A stretch of 64,000 nucleotides of DNA from Cynocephalus volans (GCF_027409185.1 NC_084475.1:16016130-16080129), one strand, 5' to 3'. Positions 24,545 to 36,699 are shown, counted from the stretch's first letter. The notes: generated from the sequence alone by a model not told the origin. Numbers and translations are program-made.

Positions 24545-24686
24545 TTTTTTTTTTTCTTGTCTTTTTCGTGACCGGCACTCAGCCAGTTAGTGCACCGGCC
24601 ATTCCCATATAGGATCCGAACCCGCGGCGGCAGTGTCGCCGCGCTCCCAGCGCCGCACTCTCCCGAGTGCGCCACGGGCTCAGCCC
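24545..24686 (-). mobile_element. tRNA-derived SINE, D2 GC-rich dimer
   Basis: TSD ctaaaggctttctc (24,531-24,544) and ctaaaggttttctc (24,687-24,700). Sense order: GAGCCCGTGGCGCACTCGG, a GC-rich anticodon-region replacement, GGGTTCGGATCC, then a short right half ending GTGCCGGTCACGAAAAAGAC and the tail. Confidence 0.95.
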
Positions 24687-25330
24687 CTAAAGGTTTTCTC
24701 ATTTGGGGATAGAGAAAGGAAAAATGGTAAGTCAAGAGGATGGACAGGAAAAAAAAAGAGCTGTCTAGATGGGAAATAAAAGGAGACAGAAGGGAAAATA
24801 AGTGCTCTGGGTGCCCAGCAAAAAGTATAAAACCCTTTACAAAGCCCAGTGGAGAGTTTCTTCTGGACACCATACTTCATGATCTATTCCTGTCACAAAG
24901 TATTTGTGTCTGTCTGTTTTTGGGGAAAGGGGAGATTACTTGCCATTACACAGACCTCCTGGTTTCTAACTTTAAAAATAACGAGACCATTCTCAAAGGT
25001 TTTGAGCATGGTGCCTCACCTACATTACCTTCTTTAGTCAATGTATGCTCCAATATCCACCCATAAATAAGTAACTGCCAGGTTACCTCTAAAATCAGTT
25101 ACACAGAATAGGATACTCGGATTTCCACTCATAGTAGCATCTTCTGCACCTAAACTTTCTCTTTGGAATATTTTTTCCACTTTGGAAAACTATGTGGATT
25201 GTGTAGAGGACAGTAATAGATATACTGTTTGACCATTATTTCAGGAATCCAAAAGTACAACAAACACAAAGAATGTCACACTATTTGCAAAATGCTTTAC
25301 TAAGTCTCACTCTTAGGAAATCACAACTCT

Positions 25331-25481
25331 GACTTTTTTTTTTTTTGTCATTTTTGTGACCGGCCGCACCGCACTCAGCCAGTGAGCGCACCGGCCATCC
25401 TTATATAGGATCCGAACCCACGGCGGGAGCACTGCTGCGCTCCCAGCTCCGCACTCTCCCGAGTGTGCCACAGGGTCGGCC
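25331..25481 (-). mobile_element. tRNA-derived SINE, D2 GC-rich dimer
   Basis: TSD cacaactct at 25,322-25,330 and 25,482-25,490. Same layout as the copy 800 bp to the left, with an extra GCGGCCG-like patch before the tail. Confidence 0.93.
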
Positions 25482-25621
25482 CACAACTCTTTTTGTTCGG
25501 CTTGTTCTAAGAGCAAAGCAGCTAAAGAATAAAGACACAGCCAATGTGGTGTGCACACCAAAAAGTCAACATAGTGATTGCATACCAGAAAGTCAGCCTA
25601 AGATATTCTGGGGAAAGTTCT

Positions 25622-25791
25622 TTTTAAAAAAAAAAAAAAAAAAAAGACCAGTAAGGGGATCTTAACCCTTGACTTGGTGTTGTCAGCACCACACTCACCC
25701 CATGAGCTAACTGGCTATCCCTATATGGGATCCAAACCGGGGCATTGGTGTTATCAGCACCACACCTTCCCAAGTGAGCCACGGGCCAGCC
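25622..25791 (-). mobile_element. tRNA-derived SINE, D1 dimer with an internal T20 run
   Basis: Perfect 14-bp TSD ctggggaaagttct (25,608-25,621 and 25,792-25,805). Two tRNA-like halves are complete. In sense the TCTTTT that normally precedes the A-tail has become T20 (A20 on the plus strand, 25,626-25,645), and only A4 follows before the TSD. Confidence 0.93.
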
Positions 25792-25959
25792 CTGGGGAAA
25801 GTTCTAAATGGGCTCTTTTGGGTTCAGGGACAGCAGGAATGCCTCCATGACACTACTCACTGCTGACTCCTCATAAATGTTTGGCATTCCTCAAGGGTCT
25901 CTTTTTGGTATTGCCCTAACTCTACAGTTTTACTGTAGAAAAAGCCCACCTCTGCACAG

Positions 25960-26060
25960 ACTTCCATTACTGCCAGATAACTTGCCCAAGGAGACATAGC
26001 TTGTAAGTGGAAGACACAGGATTGGAACCTACGTCTGACCAATTCCAGTGTGTTGTTTTA
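25960..26060 (-). repeat. MIR SINE fragment
   Basis: Antisense MIR: cttgcccaaggagacatagc, then acaggattggaacctacg. Confidence 0.6.
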
Positions 26061-26324
26061 CACTGTCCTTAGTGGCCCCCGCAAAGCCTGCTATCTGCAC
26101 TATTTCTGACCAGTACTTCCCATAATCAATTATCTAACTAGGTTTTTACAGGGTTTTATATTTTCTGCAGCTGAGGGGATAAAGTTATTTCAGATTAAGA
26201 CTGCTATGGACAATGAGCTCAGAATAATGAGATTACTCTAAACAGCCTCATTTATAAGTATATAGTACCCAACTTAATCTTTCCATTCTATCCAGACATA
26301 AAAATCCAGCCAAGCAGAAGGCAG

Positions 26325-26378
26325 TTTCGGACTGGCCAGCTGCTAAAAAACAACATCAACAACAACAACAATAACAAA
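26325..26378 (+). mobile_element. Stub of a tRNA-Ile SINE, 5'-truncated
   Basis: Only ctggccagctgc of the 3' end and an (AAC)n-rich tail remain. They are flanked by aaggcag (26,318-26,324 and 26,379-26,385). Confidence 0.75.
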
Positions 26379-26385
26379 AAGGCAG

Positions 26386-28861
26386 CTTTTTGAGGTCCAC
26401 TAAGGAAAATTAAATCTACTAACTACTTATTTACTCAGGTCAACCCTCGAAGAGAAAAATTTCTCTCATTTTGTGGAAGGCAGAGCAGTCTGAAAATAGC
26501 AAAATTGTTTTTACTGGACAGTTTTGACCCTAATATAAACTTCTCATGGCAGACCATGAAGAAAAAGTTAAGATCAAACTATCTTGTAAGCTTCTCCTCT
26601 GCTACTGGCTATCTTTATTTTTAGGACATTCTCTGGCAGTTCTAGTATCAAATGATTGCTATAATGAGAACATGTGAGCTTCACAAGCTGGCAGGTGTCT
26701 GATACCAATCCTACCGCAGCTCCATCTGCTGCCCTCCCAGATGCTTATGTTTAAACTGGGAAAAAGTCCATCACGAGGGCAGAATCTAATGGCTCGTCTT
26801 ACACCAGATCTCCAACTTCTCCACTGTCTCAAACTTAACTTTCTCAAAACAAAACAAACAAAAAGCAAAACCCCAAAATCTCAAAATTAGAATCATTTAA
26901 ATCTTCCTGGACAGAATTTTATATCTAAGAAATCCTACATCCTACTTCAATGAATTCTACTTTGCTATAAGCAATGGTACAGAAAATCAAGCTGTCTATT
27001 TTACTCAGAATAAATCCGTTTTGCATGTTTAATAGAAGTTAAACACAGAAGAGTAAATGGGGACCTGGAACAGTCTGCCCCGCTCCCACCACTGTACGAG
27101 CTCAGTAAGAACAAAAACTTTCTTGCCCCTCATGAAGGTTTTACTTCAGGAAGGTGTCCCCATGCTCAAGCCCATTTGTACGCATGTGTCCTCCCACCTA
27201 GAAGGCTCTGATTGCTCAGATGGGAGCTACCATTTCATGCAGTACTGCCTAGTATCAAGCCCAAAATTATTTATAGTAAACAATCACTATATCTGATGTT
27301 ATCTTACTATAAATCTAAATCAGCGCTTAATCAGAATATGCATTTCAAACAACTTCTTTACAAATTGTTTCATAAGTATATACTGCCTCACCAGCCCAAC
27401 TCTAAATTCCTAACAGACTGAAACTGTCTCCATGGCACAAACTCAAAAGCTTGCCAACTGACCTATGCATAGAATATGAAAAGAACATCTCAGAAATGTA
27501 TTCATTTATGATTGTCCTCATTTTACACCAATTTACTACTAGATATTCCAAACTAAGAGTTCAAAATGGTCTATATCAAAACTAACTTACTTAAATGAGT
27601 TTAATCTAGAACAAGGCATAGAAGCTCAAGGTTCTGGCAAAATTGAAAGTTTCTTTATGCCACAAGACCACAAGTCAAAGATATAAAAATTTAAGAAGGT
27701 ACAATCAACATTATATTGAGAAAAACTCCGATTTATTCCTTTGCTGCTTCTAAGCTCAGCTGGTAAGTCAGAATATAAGACTCTGAGACAAAGACGGTGG
27801 ACTAGTGTGGGCTGGATTAGGCAAAGACTGAGTTTCTCACTCTAGTTGATCAGCCTAACTAAGGATGGCACTAGTAGTGAAAGAGATGGTGTTTAAGAAG
27901 TTATTGACTCGCTGATGCAAATATACCTAACACTACTAGAAAAACAAATCAAAATGTATGTATTCCTTTGCTTTAAAGACAGCATTACTTACTCAAAACA
28001 AGGACCATCACAGCACTAATGAAGGGGCATGGATACTCAAAATTAAAGCATGCTTAAAGATGAGGCTTAGACTGACTCCTGAAGACAATGGCTAAGGTCA
28101 GGACTTAGTATAGATGCAAATTAATTATTTTAAAAATATTATATGGTTAGCATGTGAACACAGGTCACTGATGTTCAGGCTCCAATAGTATGTGTACACT
28201 CCAAGAGCTGACTTCTACGGGCAAATTTACAAAGAGATATTAGTGCCCTGTTGACTGAAACCCACTATTCAGGACCTAAAAGAACTGAAATATCAGTTTG
28301 TGAAAAAATTCTCAGAAGCATGTCAAATCTGCCTGCATTACTTTTGATAAGAAGACTTTCCAGACTGTGAGAGAATTTGTACCGTTTGTTCGTTCTGACT
28401 TCAATATCTTGTTCGGTTTGGACACATTCCAGGTCGGCTATAGCTATGTTTGGCACCACAAAGCATGCCAGCCAGTCCTAGCTGTGTTGCTAATAAGAGG
28501 TCAGAAAGCATCCTTGGAAATACAAGGACACAATTAAGAGTTCAAACAGCTGTTTTTTAAGCTAAGTGTTCTGGCAAAACTTGAAAAACAAGAAGAAATT
28601 CTTCCCCTCAACCATGTCACCTTATAGCAGCAAAGAAAATGGAAGAGAACATCTAATAAGAAAAGACTCCTCTTCCCACAATCTGCATCCTTTGCAAAGC
28701 TGTTCTTTGACACTTTCTCTGAGGCTATGGGTTGTGTAAACTTTTTAAAAATTAGAATGAATCATCAGGGTTACTTCAAACTATTCCTGTGAATTTTTTT
28801 CTCATTTCTTATATACCCAAAGAATAAAGAACAAACTCAGGAGAGAAAACCAATGCATTGA
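26386..28861. other. Repeat-poor intronic stretch, 2.5 kb
   Basis: No SINE, LINE or DNA transposon is recognised and no gene is seen. Open frames here lack family signatures. Possible noncoding conservation cannot be judged from one sequence. Confidence 0.5.
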
Positions 28862-29268
28862 GAACCTCCTATATATATTTATTTATTTGTATGTATTTGT
28901 GGGGTATAGTATGTTTTTTCAATGCATGCACAATGATTCACTTAGGGTAGATAGCATAATTTTGTACCTGTTAGTTAACACTTCTCCTCCCCCACCCCTC
29001 GCCTACCTCTAATAACCATTATTCTACTCTCTACTTCTATGAGAACCACTTTTTTTTTTTTTAAGATTCCACACCAACACTATTTATTGAAGAATCTATC
29101 CTCTCCCCATTTTGTATTCTTGATGCCCTCGTCAAAGCTTAACTGGCTGTAGATACATGAATTTATTTCTGGGTTTTCTACTCAGTTCCATTGGTCTATG
29201 TGCCTGCTTTTATGCCAGTAGTACCGTACTGTTTTGATTATTATAGCTTCATAACATACTTTATTATT
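28862..29268 (-). repeat. L1 fragment: 3' UTR joined to part of ORF2
   Basis: 28,862-29,062 is antisense L1 3' UTR (tttgtggggtatagtatg, then attattctactctctacttc). 29,063-29,268 is antisense ORF2 (gttccattggtctatgtgcc, ccgtactgttttgattatta). The sequence between them is deleted, and there is no open frame. Confidence 0.8.
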
Positions 29269-29640
29269 TTTTAAATTGAAACATAATTGATTAGATACTT
29301 ACAGGGTACAGAGTTGCATACAATATCAGATGATCAAATCAGGATAATAATCATTATGAAACATAGTCATTCTTTGTGTCCATTAATCAATTTCTTGCTA
29401 ACCGCCCTCTCCCTTTCCCACCTCTAGTAATCACAGTTCTCTCCTTCTGAAAGTTAAACACACTATTGTGATTGTTCCTTCCTTCCCTCCTTCTTTCTCT
29501 CTTTCTCAGCTCCTACCTATGAGTGGGGAAACGCAGTCTTTCTCTTTCTGTGCCTGGCATACCTCACTTACCAATTTTCTCCAAACTCATCCACGTTACT
29601 GAGAATTAGAACTTCCTTTTATAGCCTATTTCTTACCTAC
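29269..29640 (-). repeat. Second L1 3' UTR fragment
   Basis: Antisense 3' UTR again: acagggtacagagttgcata, gatgatcaaatcagg, tagtaatcacagttctctcc. It lies next to the previous fragment and so comes from another insertion. Confidence 0.7.
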
Positions 29641-31218
29641 ATTTGGACTACCTGCTGATATAAAATGGTGCCATGACTTTAGATGGAATAAATATCCCAA
29701 ACTGAAAACTGGTGGAAATTGGGAATGTTTATTGGGCAGTAACTGAGGAAAAAAAAAATCAAACTGATTAAGTATTCTTTGGATTATAAGCACAGTAAAG
29801 TGTAATTATACTTTATAAAGACTCAAAGGAAAAGTAGCTAAGAAACTTAACAGAAGTGGTGGCAGAAAAAATACGGGAATGAAAAACTACAATGGAAATT
29901 CAAGGTTCCTATGTCTGGTCACCTAAATAAAGGCAACAGGAGCTGAGGTAATCATAAGCTCCAAGCCTGAATGGCCGGGCAATGCTGGGTAACACAAAGA
30001 CAGTATCAACTCTGGACTCAACTCACACCAAATAGGATGAACACGGTGTAGCTCTCAATGTTTCCTCTCTTTTTCCCTCCAACACATTAAACTCCTATGT
30101 TGCTAGGCCCTGTCCAAAACGCTGAGATACAGGAACCTACTGTGATCTGGGGAAACAGAAACACACTGTGGCAAGAGGTACACAATAGTACTAAGGGGGC
30201 AGTAGAGGGGCATTTGAGGAAGAATAAGAGGTGGCCAAATGCTAAATGTTATACCAGACATAAAGAACAACATGTCTGAAGGCCAGAAATGTAAGATAGC
30301 TCAGCTGTCAGGGAAACGAAGCAACTAACTGAAAATTGACCAAATTTTGTTTAAATATAATCACTGAGATCACCTGACCCATTATTGGCAAAAAAGGTTG
30401 ATCAACAAAACACTGCAGAGCTTTTCTGGTAAGGATATAAAATTGTGCTAAATTTTGGTGTAAGTTAACGCAAAGAATCAAAATGACTATCTACAATAAG
30501 GGTAAGACTTTGCCTGAGATTATTTGCGTAAAACAGGGTTCTGAAAAGAAAACACAATAATTATGGTTTTGCTGAATTCAAAGAAATGCTGCCTCTGCTC
30601 TCTGGATGTGCCTCAGATACTGCTGTCTGCATATTTGAGATGCTGCTCAAGACCACATTACACATCCAATGACATAAGGCACCCAAATTAGAAGTGGCAG
30701 CTCTAGACTTGAAAAAATCTTGCAGGCCACCCCAGAGGAGTGATTCTACAAGAAGAACTCTTCTGGTCCTTCCACTTTAACTTCACTGGTAAAGATGCAG
30801 TACTAGGTGGCAACAGGTTCCCCATACATCTGCCTCTGTGCAGCTGGAAGTGGAAAAGGTGCAGCGCTGTGAATAAAGGGGTTTGGGAAATCAAAGGTTC
30901 ATGGTGCAAACAGGAAAGGGACTCCTGAGAAAGGGAAAACCCACCCCAATTCTACTCCTTGTCCACAGAAACAATTTACTTTTCCACTTCCAGGATCTCA
31001 CATCCAAAGACCAGAGAAATCATCAATGGATATTGCAAGGAGAGGGGAAGATATGATTCCTGGCAATTTCAAAGTGAAACACGAAATACTTTCAGCACAA
31101 AAATACTATTATGCATGTGGTCCAATAAAACCTTCTGCAACAATGTAAGTGCCCTATATCAGCCCTGTCAAATATAGTAGCCACTGTAAGTTGAAATATG
31201 GCCAGTACAAGTGAAGAA
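29641..31218. other. Intronic stretch, weak L2-like signal only
   Basis: A weak L2-like tract at about 30,100-30,280; otherwise nothing recognisable. Confidence 0.4.
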
Positions 31219-31228
31219 CTGAATTTCT

Positions 31229-31358
31229 GTGTTTTGGGTTTTTGGGTTTTTTTTTTTTTTGTGGTTTTGTTTCTGGCAGCTGGCTGGTTCAGGGTTCAAA
31301 CCTCAGACCTTGGTTTTATCAGCACTATGCTCTAACTGATTGAGCTAACCAGCAAGCC
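31229..31358 (-). mobile_element. tRNA-Ile SINE, M type
   Basis: 10-bp TSD ctgaatttct (31,219-31,228 and 31,359-31,368). The tail contains TTTTGGG repeats. Confidence 0.92.
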
Positions 31359-31397
31359 CTGAATTTCTAATTTAACTTAATGTAAACTTAAAAAGCT

Positions 31398-31491
31398 GGG
31401 GCCTGGCTGGTTAGCTCAGTAGAGTGCAGCCTTATAACACCAAGGTCATGGGTTCAGACCCCCTTATCGGCCAGCCACCAAAAAATAAAAA
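31398..31491 (+). mobile_element. tRNA-Ile SINE, M type
   Basis: Monomer gcctggctggttagctcagt to cggccagccacc, then an A-rich tail. It lies 40 bp from the opposite-strand copy before it. Confidence 0.9.
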
Positions 31492-31745
31492 GTCATATGT
31501 GGCTACAGTACTGAACAGTGCAGTTTAGAGTACCATGTAAATATCAGGCACATGGAGGCTAAATACTTTGTAGTCCAAACTTAAAACATCATTAACATGT
31601 ATTACATGAGAAATAACATCTTCCACAGAAACATCAATTTTTAAGCTTTTAGAAAAATAACTGTCAGTATGCAGAGACTATCAAAAAGTTAAAAATACAA
31701 ATATTAAAATTCAAATATATATTGTAAAAATCTATGCTCATCTGT

Positions 31746-31998
31746 CACAGCCAAGATGAGCCTAAGGAGACATGACTGAACAATCTGGCATCCTGGAAGG
31801 GATCCTGGAACAGAAAAAGGATGTCAGGGAAAACTAAGGAAATCTGAATAAAGTATGAACCAACACTGGTTCATTAATTGTAACATAAGATGTTAATAAC
31901 AGGGGAAACTTGGTGTGAGATATATGGAAATTCACTGTGCTATTTCTGAAATTTTTTAATCTAAAAATGTTCTAAAATAAAGTTAATTTTTAAACATC
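31746..31998 (+). repeat. L1-family 3' end, second copy of the 20,022 type
   Basis: Shares ctgtcacagccaag, gatcctggaacagaaaaagg and ggggaaact(t/a)ggtgtg(a/g)gatat with the copy at 20,022-20,325, and ends taaaataaagtta. Confidence 0.7.
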
Positions 31999-31999
31999 T

Positions 32000-33100
32000 A
32001 TGTTCAAAATAAATCTACGCTCACTAAAGATGCTGTAATAGTTTTCCTTTTATCTTAACAAGGGCACCCTGTTAAAAGGACCCTGGTTGAGAACACAAGT
32101 TGTTCTATCCTCCTGTACTTAAAAACAAAACACTGAATCTTAGGACTTCCATACTTATATCTCATAAACAATATTAACTAAATAAATGTTTTCAGTTTTA
32201 TGAAGAAGGATCTTGAGTTTATTTACTTGGGTAATTTCTTTCAAAAGCTTCATAAAAAGGTATTCCATTTTCTACTTATTTTGACCATTGGCTTTCTTTA
32301 GAAATTAACACCTACTAACAGGTTTTAGGTGTATACCATTCTGAACTATATAAAAACTTGTAAAAATATAATATATATTCTGGTGATGAAGAAAATAAAA
32401 GGCCCAATCTTTTCCATTTCTGAAGTTACTAAAACACTGATGTTAAGTGTGCACTAATTTCCATAGATGGAAAGTAGTAGTTAAAAGCAGCCTCACTTAA
32501 AAACTCTATTCCATATTTTCTATATACAAATGTGTAGCAGAAACCTACTTCAACAGAGTATTTCCTTAAGCAAGAGTGGGGTTGGAGGCATGAAGTTTGA
32601 AGGCACTTATCTAAAGTGTTTGACAAAATGTAAAAAAAGTGCCAATTATTTTGAAGCTCTTGCATATGCCTTGCTGTTATTAACATGGTTCATGTCTTTT
32701 CTAACTCTGCCAAGTACACTGAAAGGCACCTTAACTTCCAAGTTTAAGGGTTCTAGGACAACTCCAACAATTCTTCAGAGTTGACAGTAAACTTTGCTAA
32801 TGCTGGAAACAGAAGTCCTCAGTAAGTCAGCATATCTGCAGGGACAAAGCAGTCATGAGTGCTTCTACCATATCTCAGAAAACTTCTCAATACTCATGTC
32901 TTACTAAGTTTCACTCAGAACATTCAATACATACCTTTAGCAAAGCTCTTAAAACAATGCATTATTAAATATTATTTATATTTTGAATCCTGGTCTTCGT
33001 ATCATGTTAGCACTAAGCACAGTACCCTTCACCTAGGAGATCCTCAATAATTTGTGCTATGATTCATCAAGGTACTGGGTAAGTAGTCTTAAGAATTCAT
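32000..33100. other. Intronic stretch without recognised elements
   Basis: AT-rich; no gene or clear repeat. Confidence 0.45.
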
Positions 33101-33115
33101 CAAAATACTACAACT

Positions 33116-33173
33116 CCTTATAACACTAAGGTCATGGGTACGGTTCCCAGCACCTGCCAGCACCTGCCCCCCT
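33116..33173 (+). mobile_element. 5'-truncated tRNA-Ile SINE
   Basis: Only the 3' half remains (ttataacactaaggtcatgg onward). TSD caaaatactacaact (33,101-33,115) and caaaatgctacaact (33,174-33,188). There is no real A-tail. Confidence 0.8.
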
Positions 33174-33204
33174 CAAAATGCTACAACTATCATGACATAC
33201 TCAC

Positions 33205-33630
33205 ATAAAAATGGAAAAATAATTAACCAACTAGATCTAACAGACATCTGTAGAAGACTTCACCCAACAGCAGCAATATAAACTTCCATCTCAAGTGTAC
33301 AGTAGAACATTTTCCAAGACAGACCATATGGTAGGCCATAAAACAAGCCCCAATAAATCTAAAAAGACTGAAAGCATACAAAGTACATATGTTCTACAGC
33401 CACAATGAAATTAAAATAGAAATCAACAACAGAAGAATTCTTGGAAATTCACAAATATGTGGAAATTAAACAAAACACTCCTAAATAACAATGGGTCAAA
33501 GAAATAGGAGAAATTAGAAAACACTTTGAAATGAATGAAAACAAACACTGTATACTCAGATTTATGGGATGCAGCTAAAGCAGAGCTTAGAGGGAAACTT
33601 ATAAGCTGTAAATACCTATATTAAAAGGAA
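33205..33630 (+). repeat. L1 ORF2 fragment
   Basis: Follows L1 ORF2 in sense: agatctaacagacatctgtag, cagaccatatggtaggcca, aaattaaaatagaaatcaac, gagcttagagggaaactta. Frame-broken and internal. Confidence 0.85.
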
Positions 33631-35014
33631 AAAACTGCAGAAGACCCCAGTGTGCTGAGGCAGTGGGGCCATGGGCCTTGGCCCCACCCACCACCAACGC
33701 AACCAAGCCAGCAACTGAGCCAGCCATGGAGTATCCTTGCCCCTCTTTCCCCTTCTTCTTTTCCCCCTACAACATCTTACAATGTACTTATTATAAAAAA
33801 AAATTTTTTTAATTAAAAAATGGGAAAAATTTGCCATAGTATATTTCAAATTGAGGTTAGGTTTTTATCTATTATACATTTAAAAATCAAGTGCAAATAA
33901 AAATATTTTATATATAAAACCCATACTCAAAAGGAAGTTATGCTAGAATAATTTTTCATTAGGTTACCTGATATGCAAATGAAAAGCATGTTCTTTTTGC
34001 CAGGCCTTTAATATCTAACAGGGAAGGGGCGAAGTGAGGGAAAGAACATGCAAAAATCTTACACTTTAACACACAATATCAACAAACTAACAGCTAAATT
34101 TGAAAATTACTACTAAAAACTTTAAAGGCAATAGCCATTCAGTTGGGTCTAGTTATATTATGATCTCAAAGAAGGCAGATAAAGGGGTTCTCAACAGACA
34201 GGGTATGAGCAACTTACAGTATGGGTTCTTCTAGAGCAGCAGCCTAAATTTAGAAGGAGACCAATTAAGTAATTAATTTCAAGGAAAGACTTGCAGGATC
34301 TATCAGTTTTCCCCTTCTAGCATTAAGTGAGGCCATTAGTCACAAATTCACTTGGATATCTGATGTGAACCACATTAACACAACTTTCTGAAAGTCACAC
34401 AAATTTCAGGTTCAAGATCTATTCTGACTCAGCTTTAACATGTGACTTTGAGGAAAGTCTTAATCATTATGATCTTCTCTAATAGCCTGGCACTGAAATC
34501 CTCTGAGCTACTGCCATTTTCTGAAGTGGCACACTTAAAGAGAAACCCCACCCTTCTCTCCAAAGATGAAGTACCTGCTCACTTTCATTATTAAAATTTT
34601 GAACATGGTTTCATTGGTTTTTGTTTTTCACTGTACACAGAAAGCATAATAAAAGGAACTAAGGCTCTATGCATGAAAGGTGTTTTGGTTTTTTTCCCCC
34701 TGAAACGTTACAGAAAACCTGAACAGCAATTTTCTTTGGAAAGAAGGTTTATATATAAATTTTCAAAAGATGAATGAGACATTTATTTGTTTATTTAATA
34801 TCAAAAAAGCTATCTGGGTGACAGAAGGGGGTATGACGTAACTTTCTTTTATACTTTTCTATTAAATGATTCTAATAAATGTTTTAAAAAGAATAAAATG
34901 AAGACACTTGACGCTTGTAATGCACAATAGATAACTAAAACCCGCTAATAATTTCAATCTTTATTTTGCCTCAATTTTACTTTTCAAAGCCAAACATTTT
35001 TATAGAAGTTGATA
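33631..35014. other. Intronic stretch without recognised elements
   Basis: A G+C-rich patch (33,640-33,770) directly after the L1 fragment is unassigned. The rest is repeat-poor. Confidence 0.45.
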
Positions 35015-35029
35015 ACAAAACATAATCTT

Positions 35030-35171
35030 TTTTTTTTTTTTTTTTTTTTTTGTCTTTTTCGTGACCGGCACTCAGCCAGTGAGCACACCAGCCAGTCCCA
35101 TATAGGATCCGAATCCGCGGCAGGAGCGTCGCGGCGCTCCGCCGCACTCGAGTGCGCCACGGGCTCAGCCC
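35030..35171 (-). mobile_element. tRNA-derived SINE, D2 GC-rich dimer
   Basis: TSD acaaaacataatctt (35,015-35,029) and acaaaacgtaatctt (35,172-35,186). Same layout as at 24,545, with small deletions in the GC-rich centre. Confidence 0.95.
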
Positions 35172-35544
35172 ACAAAACGTAATCTTGACTAGAGCTAAAA
35201 ATGGACAAAACACAAAGAAAAAAATGGATAAATAAACCTCTGAAAAACTGCAGTTTGGCTGCATTAGTAATTTTAATCCAGTTTAGAGACTGACCTAAGT
35301 CAAAAGTAAATACACAAGAAAGCATATAACATTACTTTCATAACAGGTTCAGGGAAAAGATAAGACAGACATAACTAGAAATCTGGGCAGCAAGATCAGT
35401 TTTAGAGCCAATCTGTTTATTCATAAAGAAGAGTAGGACATGTTTTTAGTTTACCATCATATATTCTACTTAAAGTCTACGTAATAGTCTTAGACAACGT
35501 GGAGGATGTTGTACTGCCTGTATCAATAAGAATCTTTCTTTTTT

Positions 35545-35622
35545 TGGCAGCTGGCTGGTATGGAGATCTGAACCCTTGACCTTGGTGTTATTGGCACTAT
35601 GCTCTACCAGCTGAGCTAAATC
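35545..35622 (-). mobile_element. tRNA-Ile SINE, M type, 5'-truncated
   Basis: Reverse monomer from ggcagctggctgg to gctgagctaa; the first bases of the sense element are missing. Confidence 0.85.
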
Positions 35623-36111
35623 TTAATGTAAAACAAGTGTGCTCTATGAAGCTGTACTCAGATTTTTTTTCCTTGTAAGAAAGCAAAATAGGCCCTAAAA
35701 TGTTTGCTGACTTGTAAACTGACATCTGGAAAACTATTATAGTGTTCTTGTTTTTTATTGCTTTTCTGATTAATATATGCTTGTAAAAACACCCATTATA
35801 GAAATGCATGCTATAAAGTGAAAGTTCTCCATAATCCCAACGTCCAGAGAAAACCAACTGTTAACCAACAAGACAGTTTTGTTTTTTCTTCATACTGCAG
35901 TACATGTGAGAGAGGATGTTTCATTAAGTACTCCACCTTCTTCTCAAAAGCTCTCAGCACAGCCTCCTGGCTTTGAAGCTAAACATTTGCTGCATAAACT
36001 AAACAAAGCCCAGTTTGTCTTCCCATCTTTTTCCAAACATGAGTGAGGATGGATGATCTCCCTTCTAGCAGAATTTCATTTAGTTCAAAGAAGTAAAATC
36101 GAATTAAAACT

Positions 36112-36156
36112 GTATTAGCACCATGCTCTAACCAAGTGAGCTAAACGGGCAGTCCT
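36112..36156 (-). mobile_element. Fragment of a tRNA-Ile SINE (5' half)
   Basis: Reads tattagcaccatgctctaac, then caagtgagcta and gggcagtcc. The 3' half and tail are absent. Confidence 0.7.
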
Positions 36157-36239
36157 AAGACTATATGTATGGATACAGTCAAATTCCTCCTCTATCATAA
36201 TTATTAATTTAACCTGACACAGCTGTAAAAGCAAATTAA

Positions 36240-36359
36240 GGCTGGCCAGTTAGTTCAGTTGGTTTGAGCATGGTGCTAATAACACCTGAGGTTAAGGGTT
36301 TGAATCCCTGTATCAGCTAGGCACAAACAAACAAAAAACCCCAACAATTTCTAAAAAAA
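36240..36359 (+). mobile_element. tRNA-Ile SINE, M type
   Basis: Monomer ggctggccagttagttcag to tcagctaggc with an AAAC tail; short repeats caaattaa on both sides. Confidence 0.88.
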
Positions 36360-36699
36360 CAAATTAATCACCTGAAAGAACAGCACAAAATAAAATGTGC
36401 CTCAGAAAAACTATGTCAAGCATCTTAGATGCCTAGTAAAATTGTTTAATCACTTCACAAATCTGGGTACAGTCCTATAAAACACCGTTACACTTCAAAA
36501 TATTGTTCTATTGTTAAGGGAGACTACAGAGTGAAGCAAACATCACCTGTGCTATTATTATGTATTCTGGGGCTAGGGATTATGGGCCATTCTCACTTAA
36601 CTTTATCTTAAGTGCTAACCATTTGTTCAACCCTTTTGGACAATAGGGATATATATATATATGTCTCTCTTAAATGCCTCCCTTGAGATGATAAACTAA

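Noticed and set aside
24484..24873. 129-aa open frame
   Set aside because: It is read through a D2 SINE; the same peptide (EPVAHSGECGAGSAA type) recurs at 25,313-25,561 and 34,977-35,325 because the SINE does.
33205..33630. Active LINE-1
   Set aside because: Only about 425 bp of ORF2 remain, with broken frames, no 5' UTR and no 3' end.
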